From Oscillospiraceae bacterium (GTDB lineage Bacteria; Bacillota; Clostridia; Christensenellales; Aristaeellaceae): DNA of 41,660 nt. A program made the translations under genes and the position numbers. Position 1 is the first letter of the stretch. Each line of letters opens with the position of its first letter. The DNA lies in the NCBI GenBank assembly GCA_031270865.1, contig JAISWI010000083.1, positions 1-41,660 on the forward strand. The letters run 5' to 3'. The notes under the pieces were generated by a model. The model saw nothing but the letters and a program-made list of their open reading frames with translations, searched no databases and was not told the origin of the DNA. This document shows, piece after piece, positions 8,226-16,330 of this stretch.

Positions 8226-8340
8226 CGTCAGAGCGCAATAAATCCTGTGAGATGGGATTTATCGTATTCTGATGTGAGGCAGTAGCGGTTTCGCGTCAGG
8301 GCGCAATAAATTCATAGACTGGGTTTATTGCGCACTGACT
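8226..8340. repeat. Two tandem related hairpins
   Basis: Two versions of GCGTCAG(A/G)GCGCAATAAAT begin 70 bases apart. The right one has perfect 10-bp arms, GCGCAATAAA (8301-8310) and TTTATTGCGC (8324-8333), extended by a further GTCAG/CTGAC pair. The left one keeps ATAAATCC/GGATTTAT and TCAGA/TCTGA. They lie between the exporter operon and the convergent ParB-like gene, whose stop codon lies inside the right hairpin. They could act as a two-way transcription stop or be a small palindromic repeat family. Confidence 0.6.
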
Positions 8341-9056
8341 TTTTGAAGCGGCCAAACCATTGATTCTACGCTGTTCGCCCACTCTCGCTGTTTATTGCAC
8401 CCTGAATGTTTTCTACACTCTGAACTCGCGGGACAGAGAACCACTGCCGCCCTAATTGGTAACTTTTTTACGCCTAAATCCTCTTTCGCCGATTTGAGCG
8501 TCCGCACGGAGCAGCCAGTCGCGTCAATGACTTTCTGTTCCAACTCCGCAGAGGGTATGGGCTCGCCGTTCTCCAGCAACCGCTGAATTTCGGCCTTGAC
8601 GGAATCCCTTTTCTCCGCCGGTCTGCCTTTGTTGTTTTTCTTGCTGAATAAATATTCCGCGAAGATATTCGGGTTCACGCACTCCCAATGAAAGCCGTCG
8701 TGAAGTCCAAAGAGCAAGGCGGGCGGGTCGCCAAGGTCGCGAACGATTACAGGCATTGTAGCGAGTCCGACAATCTGACAGGCGCGTCTGGGGCGATTAC
8801 CGCAGAGCAGTTCATAACCGCCATCAGGGTTCGGACGAGCCAGTCCGGGTTCGCGAACGCCATACAGAGTTATGCTCTCGACGAGTCTCGCCATCGCGTC
8901 ATCGTCCGTCACCAGAAACGGGTGCGGGTCGGGGGCGAATAGTTCCGAAAGTGGAATGTGGACTATGCGTTCGCCGGGTTGAACCTCGAAGTCGAGCAGT
9001 GAAAGCTGTCCGCAAACCGTGTTGACTGAAGTGTTGTTTTTCACTTTTAGTGCCAT
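8325..9056 (-). CDS. ParB-like N-terminal domain protein with altered C-terminal part
   Basis: 243 residues; AAAGGAG precedes the ATG at 9056. Residues about 30-110 are a ParB/Srx-like domain: IPLSELFAPDPHPF, then LVESITLYGVREPGLARP and ELLCGNRPRRACQIVG, close to the usual G-x-RR box. The helix-turn-helix and DNA-binding core of true ParB do not follow. Instead residues about 140-200 resemble the C-terminal helical part of element-borne primase or helicase proteins (NGEPIPSAELEQKVIDATG, then RTLKSAKEDLGVKK). The last 45 residues hold four Cys (CPASSECRKHSGC plus one) and may bind metal. Such proteins are common in integrative conjugative elements; here it sits beside a recombinase remnant. 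Probably a chimera. Confidence 0.7.
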   Translation of the reverse strand: MALKVKNNTSVNTVCGQLSLLDFEVQPGERIVHIPLSELFAPDPHPFLVTDDDAMARLVESITLYGVREPGLARPNPDGGYELLCGNRPRRACQIVGLATMPVIVRDLGDPPALLFGLHDGFHWECVNPNIFAEYLFSKKNNKGRPAEKRDSVKAEIQRLLENGEPIPSAELEQKVIDATGCSVRTLKSAKEDLGVKKLPIRAAVVLCPASSECRKHSGCNKQREWANSVESMVWPLQKVSAQ

Positions 9057-9300
9057 CTTGTGGTACTCCTTTACCAGTCCAGCACGGTCAAAAGTGTTGT
9101 CGCTAATGTAACATCGGCTCTATCTGAGTGGCAAACCGCTCATTACGAAGGTGCTAATGAATAACTACAACCCTCAAAACCCGCGTAGATACTGGATTTT
9201 CTGGCGATATCATTGTTATACTGTAAGGGGTTGTGTCACGGTTAGGGTGATTAAACGCGCTCGTTACATATTATACCGACCTGTACTTTCCAGAGCATGA

Positions 9301-10434
9301 TATAGGTTCATCGCGGTAGATGATAAAATTGACACCGACAAAGGCGATAACGAGATTATGCCATTCAAAAGTATTTTGAATGAGTATTACGCAAAAGATA
9401 TTTCTAAGAAAATACGGTCAGCAAAAAGGACGATGGCTTTAGCTGAGAAACATATTAGTGGCCATCCACCATTTGGCTACATGCTATTCCCAGACAATAA
9501 GTATAAGCTTATTATTGATGAAGAAGAGGCGGCGTTAGTAAGAAGAATATTCAACATGGCAGTCAATGGTATGGGCTATTACCGGATATCCAACACTTTC
9601 TACAAAGAAAAGATACCAACACCGGCGGCATACACGTTTGCGCGTACCGGAAGGTGGCATAGAGGCTGCGATAACGCGCGGATGTGTTGTTGGAGCTTAA
9701 ACGCGGTTAGGGGTATTTTATCGAATCCTGTATGCTTAGGGCATATGGTGAATGACCGCATAACAGCAAAATCATATAAAACAAAGAAGTTGGTCGTTAA
9801 GCTTGAATCCGATTGGATAATTGTACAAAACACGCATGAACCATTGATCGATCAGAAGTTCTTTGAATGACTGCTGTAAGTACAAGAATTCTACTAGAAC
9901 GGGTCCAGATAAGTTATGTACCATGCTTCGAATTCCTGAAGGCACGCTGATATAGCTTGTACTAGCTGATATAAAAAAGTATAAACGCCTTGTATCAGAA
10001 CCCGATCATGATAAAAATATAAAGAAGGATATAGACCGCGCAAAGCGGTGTTGTGATGAACCGCAAATCATCACGAAGAAAATCGTGGAGCAGAATGCTT
10101 TGGTATTGTTGATGATACGGTATTCGCGCAGTTAATTAGCGGTTACCAATCCGAGTTAACAAATGTACGGAGGGACATTGAAATGTAAAATAAGAAGGAA
10201 CGAGCCGTGACTGATCAAAAAGTGGGTATAACGCTATTTTCAGATTTGATTCTGAGTTTAACTATGCCCCAAATCGAACTCACACGTGAATTATTACTCC
10301 GCCTTATCGAGAAGATAGTGATACACAAACCAACGGGCGCAAAGTATGACAGAAAGAAAGGTTATCGGATAGACGTCTATTATAAAGGTCCGGTTCTTTA
10401 TCTTAGAAAGTGTCATTATATACAATTTGACTGA
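9301..10434 (+). pseudogene. Large serine recombinase, degenerate remnant
   Basis: A stop at 9298-9300 is followed in frame by YRFIAVDDKIDT and then NEYYAKDISKKIRSA (about 9388), the hallmark of TnpX/TndX-type large serine recombinases. The reading frame continues through the recombinase domain (HISGHPPFGYMLFP, ISNTFYKEKIPTP, ILSNPVCLGHMVND) to a stop at 9868. The zinc-ribbon and coiled-coil region (9870-10200) is broken in all frames, though a piece matching GYQSELTNV remains near 10140. The last 75 codons (10207-10434) again match the family C terminus (LTRELLLRLIEKIVIH, YRIDVYYKG). The N-terminal catalytic serine domain is missing. Non-functional. Confidence 0.85.
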
Positions 10435-11372
10435 TGGCATGCGCAGAAATGCCCTGGGGCAAGTTCTCGCAACTCGGGTTCACGCTCGTCACACAGCTTG
10501 GTCCGTGCCTGGCAGCGTGAGGCGAACCGACACCCCGGCGGCATGTCAATTGGGCTGCGAACCGCGCCGCTGAGCATGATACGGTGTCGACCGCGCTCCT
10601 CACTGGGGTCGGGAATGGGGATGGCCGAGAGTAACGCCTGGGTGTATGGGTGCGTCGGTTTCGCAAAGAGCGCCTCACTTTCAGCCAGCTCGACCAGCGA
10701 GCCCAAGTACATCACACCGATACGGTTGGATATACAGCGAACCACCGACATGTCATGCGCTATGAACAGGTATGTCAGGCCCATCTCATCCTGAAGGTCA
10801 CGCATGAGGTTGATAACCTGCGCCTGTATTGATACGTCGAGCGAGGAGATCGGCTCGTCCGCGATGATGAAGTCAGGGCGTACGGACAACGCGCGGGCTA
10901 TGCAGATACGCTGGCGCTGCCCGCCTGAGAACTCGTGCGGGTAACGGTTTGCGTGCTCCTCTGACAGGCCAACACTCTCCAGAAGTTCGGCGATCCGCTT
11001 GGACCGCTCCGCTTTCGAGCGTACCAGGCGGTGGTTGTCTATACCCTCAGCCAGTATGTCCGATATCTTCATCCGGGGATTCAACGAGGTATACGGATCT
11101 TGGAATATCATTTGCATCCGCAGCGCAAGGCTGCTTCCGCGTTTGGGACTGACGGGCATACCGTCAAACCGAACCGTCCCCGCCGTCGGCTCATACAGTC
11201 CGATGACCGTGCGACCGAGTGTGGACTTGCCGCAGCCGGACTCGCCGACCAGACCCAGCGTCTCACCCCGATAGATTCGCATGCTCACGCCATCCACGGC
11301 TTTCAGCGTCTTGCGCTTACCCACAGTGAAATATCGGGACAGACCGTTGACCTCCAGCAACGCGCCAGCCAT
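10416..11372 (-). CDS. oppF: Oligopeptide ABC transporter ATPase, OppF type
   Basis: 318 residues. The ATG at 11372 follows AGGAAGGAGG; a longer frame upstream overlaps oppD and lacks support. Walker [18 protein letters not shown], signature [15 protein letters not shown], Walker [20 protein letters not shown], and the OppD/F-type C-terminal region with [16 protein letters not shown]. The first ATPase half starts with the usual [20 protein letters not shown]. It works with OppD to drive peptide import through OppBC. The last codons overlap the 3' end of the serine recombinase remnant by 19 bases, so the extreme C terminus may have been replaced when that element inserted. Confidence 0.92.
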   Translation of the reverse strand: MAGALLEVNGLSRYFTVGKRKTLKAVDGVSMRIYRGETLGLVGESGCGKSTLGRTVIGLYEPTAGTVRFDGMPVSPKRGSSLALRMQMIFQDPYTSLNPRMKISDILAEGIDNHRLVRSKAERSKRIAELLESVGLSEEHANRYPHEFSGGQRQRICIARALSVRPDFIIADEPISSLDVSIQAQVINLMRDLQDEMGLTYLFIAHDMSVVRCISNRIGVMYLGSLVELAESEALFAKPTHPYTQALLSAIPIPDPSEERGRHRIMLSGAVRSPIDMPPGCRFASRCQARTKLCDEREPELRELAPGHFCACHQSNCI

Positions 11373-11401
11373 GCGGCGGCCTCCTTCCTGTTTAACGGCG
11401 G

Positions 11402-12487
11402 TTATGATAGCATAGGCGTCGCCGACACTGCTGACGGCGGCGCGGTCGCGCGTTTGTCGTAAAGCCAGCACGCGGCGCTGTGCCCGCCGCCGAACTCCAT
11501 AATAGGCGGCACGTACGAGCCGCATACTCTCATTCGGCTGCCACATCGCGCGGCGAACGGGCAACCTTCCGGTGGGTTGACTAGGTCTGGTGGTGAACCG
11601 GGGATCGAGAACAGTCTTTCTTTCGCGCGGTTTATCTTCGGGACGGAATCAAGCAGCCCCTGGGTATATGGGTGCTTGCGGCTGTAGAATATGTTCTCAA
11701 CGCCGCCTTCCTCGATGATCCGTCCGCCGTACATCACCGCAACATGGTCGGCCACACTCGCCACGACGCCCAGGTTGTGGGTGATGATGACTATCGCGGT
11801 ATTCGTCTTGCGTTGGATATCATTCATCAGTTCCAATATCTGCGCTTGAATTGTCACATCCAGCGCGGTCGTCGGCTCGTCCGCGATCAGCAGCTTGGGT
11901 GAGAGCGTCAGCGCGATCGCAATCATCACGCGTTGGCGCATTCCTCCGGAAAACTGGTGCGGATACTGCCGTATGCGCTCCGCCGGGTTGGATATACCCA
12001 CCAGGTCAAGCATCTCAAACACACGAGCCTTCCGCGCAGACTCGTTCATATCGGGACGGTGGAGGACCATCATCTCCTCGATCTGCCTACCTATGGGCGT
12101 CGTAGGGTTAAGCGAGGTCAGCGGGTCCTGGAATATCATGGATACGTTAAAGCCGCGCACCTGCCTCATCGTCTTCTCATGGGCGCGTGTAACGTCCAGG
12201 CCGCACAGCGTGACCGTGCCGTTATCTATCACCCCGCCCGGCGGCAGCAATCCGATGATCCCCTTGCACGTCATGGTCTTGCCTGAGCCGGACTCACCAA
12301 CGATGGCCAGCGTCTTGCCCTGGCTCAGGCTGAACGACACGCCTCGTACCGCGCGGACGATCCCGTTGTCCGTCTTGATTGAGACACTCATGTCCTTGAC
12401 CGATAGCACCGGCGCGTTAATTACGTCCTTAAAAACCGTGCCAGGGGAAGCTTCGACGTCCGCCCTTATGCCCGCCATGCGCGTCAC
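11402..12487 (-). CDS. oppD: Oligopeptide ABC transporter ATPase, OppD type
   Basis: 361 residues. Walker A GESGSGKTMTCKGI, signature FSGGMRQRVMIAIAL, Walker B LLIADEPTTALDVTIQAQ, and a C-terminal oligopeptide/dipeptide domain with the Cys-rich stretch GCPFAARCGSRMRVC that in some relatives holds an Fe-S cluster. Translation probably begins at a GTG overlapping the OppC stop (GTGA at 12484-12487); an ATG three codons in is the alternative. It shares the energising role with OppF, encoded 29 bases downstream. Confidence 0.93.
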   Translation of the reverse strand: MTRMAGIRADVEASPGTVFKDVINAPVLSVKDMSVSIKTDNGIVRAVRGVSFSLSQGKTLAIVGESGSGKTMTCKGIIGLLPPGGVIDNGTVTLCGLDVTRAHEKTMRQVRGFNVSMIFQDPLTSLNPTTPIGRQIEEMMVLHRPDMNESARKARVFEMLDLVGISNPAERIRQYPHQFSGGMRQRVMIAIALTLSPKLLIADEPTTALDVTIQAQILELMNDIQRKTNTAIVIITHNLGVVASVADHVAVMYGGRIIEEGGVENIFYSRKHPYTQGLLDSVPKINRAKERLFSIPGSPPDLVNPPEGCPFAARCGSRMRVCGSYVPPIMEFGGGHSAACWLYDKRATAPPSAVSATPMLS

Positions 12488-13428
12488 CCCTTCATGCGCG
12501 GATCGAACGCGTCTCGCAGACCGTCACCCACGATACTGAAACACACCATCAGCAACACGATTGTCACGGCAGGATAGACGAGCATGTACGGAGAACTGCG
12601 CAGCACGCTGTAACCATTATTGATCAGCACGCCCAGCGACGCCTGTGGTTCAGCCAGACCAATGCCGATGAAGCTTAGGAACGCCTCGGTGAATATGGCC
12701 GAGGGTATGGCGAACATAACCTGGATAATGATCACGCCGACCGTGTTGGGTATCAGGTGTCGACGGATCATCGTCCATGTGCCTGTACCCAGCAGTCGCG
12801 CCGCCAGAACGAACTCCATGCCCTTCATCCTTAATATTTGTGCGCGTACCAGCCTCGCCATCTGCACCCAACCTGTCACCGACAGAGCCAGTATGATAGT
12901 CCATATGCCCGGCGGCAGCGCCATCATAAACAATATAACCAGTATAAGTGATGGCACACCCACCAGCACCTCGATGGTTCGTTGCATCACCGCGTCGACG
13001 ACACCGCCCATAAGAGCCGAGATCGCGCCGTACAGCACGCCGATGAATATGTTGATAGCGGCGGCGCACAGTCCGATCAAAAGCGATATACGCGTCCCAT
13101 ACCACATGCGCGTCCAAAGGTCGCGACCGAACAGGTCTGTACCCAGCCAGTGCGCCGCGCTGGGCGGCTTCAGCTTGGCCATGTAGTCCGTTTGGTAATA
13201 TGTGTAGGGCGAAATTATCGGAGCGATCAGAGCGAATAGCGTCAGCAACGCCAGCACATCCAGGCAAACCAACGCGCCCTTGTTCTTGCGCAGCCTGATC
13301 CAGCCATCGTATGCTGCGGAGTGGTGCTCACGGCTGATGCGCTCCATCTCCAGCGAGTCGGCTGTTTCGGGCGTAAACAGTTCGGCGGGTATGGCCGGCA
13401 TGTCAGGGTTCCGGGCAGTTATGATCAT
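12484..13428 (-). CDS. oppC: Oligopeptide ABC transporter permease, OppC type
   Basis: 314 residues. An N-terminal cytoplasmic tail is followed by a membrane segment (LVCLDVLALLTLFALIAPII), the periplasmic-side motif AHWLGTDLFGRDLWTRMWYG that is diagnostic for OppC/DppC, and the EAA-like loop ending FLSFIGIGLAEPQASLG. Six membrane segments are visible. It forms the translocation channel with OppB. It starts three bases after the oppB stop and overlaps oppD by four bases. Confidence 0.93.
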   Translation of the reverse strand: MIITARNPDMPAIPAELFTPETADSLEMERISREHHSAAYDGWIRLRKNKGALVCLDVLALLTLFALIAPIISPYTYYQTDYMAKLKPPSAAHWLGTDLFGRDLWTRMWYGTRISLLIGLCAAAINIFIGVLYGAISALMGGVVDAVMQRTIEVLVGVPSLILVILFMMALPPGIWTIILALSVTGWVQMARLVRAQILRMKGMEFVLAARLLGTGTWTMIRRHLIPNTVGVIIIQVMFAIPSAIFTEAFLSFIGIGLAEPQASLGVLINNGYSVLRSSPYMLVYPAVTIVLLMVCFSIVGDGLRDAFDPRMKG

Positions 13429-13431
13429 CTG

Positions 13432-14373
13432 TCAATCCCCCTCGCTGCCTTTTGACAGGCGGATCCTGGGGTCGATCAGCGTGTATGATATGTCCACCAG
13501 CAGTATGCACAGTATATAGAATGCCGAAAAGAATATTGTAAGGCCCATTATTACCGGGTAGTCATTGTTCTGTATGGATTCGACAAACAAGCTGCCTATA
13601 CCCGGCACGCTGAATATCTTCTCAATGGCCAGCGAACCGGTTAGCAGGTTTGCGATCATCGGGCCGAGTATCGTTACCACGGGCAGAAGCGCGTTGCGCA
13701 GCGCATGCCGGACCAGCATCCGCCGCTCGCTCATACCCTTGGACCGGGCTGTCTGGATGTAATCCTGACTGAGAACGTCGAGCGTCTCCGTCCTAACAAA
13801 CCGCGCGGACGACGCGAGCGGCGAGAACATCAGCGCGACCGACGGCAGTACCGAATGCGCCCAGCTCTTCCAAAACGCGACAGGCAGTATCCCCCATCTG
13901 AGGCCTACATAGTATTGAAGCAGCGCTGCCACGACAAAGTTAGGCACCGACACTCCCAGCACCGCTACAACCATCGTGATGTAGTCCATCGAGCCGTTAT
14001 GCCGCCAAGCCGCGACTATGCCCATAGACATACCGACCGCCAAGCCCATCAGTATCGCCTGGCTGCCTATCAGCGCGGACGGACCTATGCGTGAGCGGAG
14101 CACGTCCAGCACCGGCCTGTCCGGATAGAAATACGACGTGCCTAGATCACCCCTGAACAGGTTCCCCAGATACCGCAGGAACTGACTGTGCACGGGCTGA
14201 TCCAAGCCGTACTGACGCATCAGCGCAGCCTGACGCGCCGGGCCAAGCGACATGAACCGCTCTTCATCGAAAGGCGTACCGGGTAATATCTTCATCAGGC
14301 AAAACGTCAATGTAACAATAGCGAACAGCGTTACCATCATATAAGCTAAACGGCGGCTGACGTAAGCGGTCAC
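13432..14373 (-). CDS. oppB: Oligopeptide ABC transporter permease, OppB type
   Basis: 313 residues from the GTG at 14373, chosen because AAAGGAGGA stands just before it and because the protein then begins VTAYVSRRLAYMMVTLFAIV, the normal OppB/DppB start. The motif GTPFDEERFMSLGPARQAAL and the loop TARSKGMSERRMLVRHALRN are typical. Six membrane segments. Together with OppC it makes the peptide channel. It is separated from the binding-protein remnant by an 83-base gap that holds a strong hairpin. Confidence 0.93.
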   Translation of the reverse strand: MTAYVSRRLAYMMVTLFAIVTLTFCLMKILPGTPFDEERFMSLGPARQAALMRQYGLDQPVHSQFLRYLGNLFRGDLGTSYFYPDRPVLDVLRSRIGPSALIGSQAILMGLAVGMSMGIVAAWRHNGSMDYITMVVAVLGVSVPNFVVAALLQYYVGLRWGILPVAFWKSWAHSVLPSVALMFSPLASSARFVRTETLDVLSQDYIQTARSKGMSERRMLVRHALRNALLPVVTILGPMIANLLTGSLAIEKIFSVPGIGSLFVESIQNNDYPVIMGLTIFFSAFYILCILLVDISYTLIDPRIRLSKGSEGD

Positions 14374-14404
14374 GCGGGTTCCTCCTTTCCGGGGATGTCT
14401 ACGA

Positions 14405-14439
14405 CCGATCCGGACAGCCCGCGTGGCCGCCCGGATCGG
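14405..14439. promoter_or_regulatory. Intergenic hairpin between oppA remnant and oppB
   Basis: Perfect 9-bp arms CCGATCCGG and CCGGATCGG around a 17-base loop, with no T-run on the minus strand. Such hairpins often protect the binding-protein part of the message and lower expression of the permease genes behind it. Confidence 0.55.
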
Positions 14440-14456
14440 AACCATCTCGCGTGTGG

Positions 14457-15455
14457 TTACTTCACGATATCCGCGTACTTGACCTCCACAGGCGTGCCCA
14501 CCGGCCAGAATATCAGATCCTTGACATAAGGCCGCTGCAGGTATGAGAACCCACGGTCGTACAGGCCTGTTATGGCCATGTCTTCCTCGATGAGCATCTT
14601 CTCGGCATCCAGCATGTACTGCAGGCGGGCCGCCGGATCAGGCTCTAGCAGCGCGGACGTCACCAGGTCGATATACTCCTGCTTGCCGTAGTAGCCTCGG
14701 TAGCCCGACGTGGACGTCCACAGTTCCAGGTATGTCATAGCGTCGTCGTAATCCGCGCCCCATGCGGACAGCGCAAAGTCGTAATGCTGCGCGTTCATCG
14801 TGTCGCTGCGGGCCTTCTGGGTCATCGCGTTTATGGTGACCTCAATTCCCAAGTTTGTGCGCAACTGGTCTTGAATGAACACGGCCATGTCGTCGAAGTC
14901 CGGACCGGTTGCCGTGAGCATTGTCAGCTTCGGCTCGGCACCCAGTTCCTCGATACCCTTCGCCCAGAATTCCTTAGCCAGATCGGGATCGAAGCGAGAC
15001 ACAGGACCGTTAAGCTCACGGAATGTCTTCTCCGTGTTGCCGTATATACCTACCGAGACGACACCGCCAGCCGGCGCCGCGCCTGTGCCGAGCACACCGT
15101 AAGCGAGTATGTCGCGATCGATCGCCAGACTGACCGCCTTGCGCAGATTCACGTTCATATTCGGGGATTGGGTGTCGAACTGCATGTAGTAGTTGCGGAA
15201 GTCGGAGTACGTGCCGAATTCGGGATCGGATGTGAACAACGCCACGTCGGTCGAGGACAGGTTGACGCGGTCGATCTCGCCAGCCTGGTACGCGTTCAAC
15301 GCGGCTGAGCCGTCCGTGATCACGCGCCAGACGACCTTATCCAGCTTGACAGCATCGGAATCCCAGTAATTCGGGTTGCGCTCGACCGCGCAGCCAACGG
15401 CAAGGTCGAATTCGGTCATAACGAACGGACCGCAGTAGAGAATGTCTTCGGCGTA
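14457..15455 (-). pseudogene. Peptide-binding protein (OppA/SBP family 5), 5' part missing
   Basis: About 330 C-terminal residues of a family-5 solute-binding protein remain: NPNYWDSDAVKLDKVVWRVI, then AYQAGEIDRVN, KAVSLAIDRDIL and a C-terminal lobe ending EVKYADIVK. Intact proteins of this family have about 500-600 residues with a lipoprotein signal; here the first 200 or more are gone, and homology stops around 15455 (YAEDILYCGPFVMTEF is still recognisable). The ATG at 15419 is only an internal Met. Without a signal peptide and lobe I the product cannot work. The break coincides with the truncated start of the plus-strand sugar permease, so one deletion or misjoin removed both 5' ends. The opp transport genes behind it look intact. 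Confidence 0.85.
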
Positions 15456-15464
15456 TTTAATATC

Positions 15465-16289
15465 ATGGTCATGCTGATCATATGCGCGGTCACGCTTTAT
15501 CCGCTATGGTATGTGTTAATAGCCTCATTTTCAGATCCAATGGCTGTGTCGACGGGGCGCGTGGCACTGCTGCCCCATGGTTTTGAGCTTGCCTCGTTCA
15601 ACAAGGTATTCGGCATGCGAAATATATGGACCTCCTACGGCAACACGATATTCTATTCCGTCGTTGGCACAGCGATTAACATGTTCCTTACAGTGTTGGG
15701 CGCGTACCCGCTGTCCCGCAAGCGCCTTCGCGGGAGGAAGATGTTCGCGTTCGCGATCCTAATCACGATGTGGTTCAACGCGGGTATGATGCCTGCGTAC
15801 CTTAACTTCCGCTCACTGGGGTTGTACGACACACGGTGGGCGATACTGCTGTGCGGCGCGGTCAACACGTTCAACGTGATACTGATGCGGACGTTCTTCG
15901 AAAACGTTCCTGATTCGATGGAGGAATCCGCGCTTATCGACGGCGCGACGGACACCTCAATCCTCACTCGAGTCTACCTGCCGCTGTCCGTGCCTGCGCT
16001 AGCCACGCTGACTATGTACTACTTCGTCGGGCGATGGAACTCCTACTTCTGGAGTATGGTACTGCTGCAAGACCAGAGCAAGGTGCCGCTGCAGGTGCTG
16101 TTACGCCGCCTTATCGTGCAGATCAAGTTCAACGTAAACGACACAGTCGACATGAGCGCGAGCGTAATGACGGAACAGACAGTCGTATATGCGACTATCG
16201 TCGTGGCGGTCCTGCCGATGCTAATGCTGTACCCGTTCATACAGCGGTTCTTTATCAAGGGAATCATGGTCGGCGCGATTAAGGGATAA
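15465..16289 (+). CDS. Carbohydrate ABC transporter permease (LplC/YtcP type), 5' truncated
   Basis: 275 residues from the ATG at 15465 onward, six-segment MalG-superfamily permease. The EAA loop MEESALIDGATDTSILTRVY and the ending FIQRFFIKGIMVGAIKG identify the LplC group. Intact members have about 295 residues and start some 20-25 residues earlier with a basic segment; in-frame similarity extends back only to about 15444. No ribosome binding site lies before the ATG, so expression is doubtful. The partner permease (LplB type) that normally precedes this gene is absent. The binding protein gene follows 41 bases downstream. Confidence 0.85.
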   Translation: MVMLIICAVTLYPLWYVLIASFSDPMAVSTGRVALLPHGFELASFNKVFGMRNIWTSYGNTIFYSVVGTAINMFLTVLGAYPLSRKRLRGRKMFAFAILITMWFNAGMMPAYLNFRSLGLYDTRWAILLCGAVNTFNVILMRTFFENVPDSMEESALIDGATDTSILTRVYLPLSVPALATLTMYYFVGRWNSYFWSMVLLQDQSKVPLQVLLRRLIVQIKFNVNDTVDMSASVMTEQTVVYATIVVAVLPMLMLYPFIQRFFIKGIMVGAIKG

Positions 16290-16330
16290 CCGCGCGGCCT
16301 TTAGATGATTCAATAAAGGAGGGCTAACCG

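Noticed and set aside
11031-11462. Plus-strand frames opposite oppF and oppD
   Set aside because: They mirror conserved ATPase motifs on the other strand and have no start signals.
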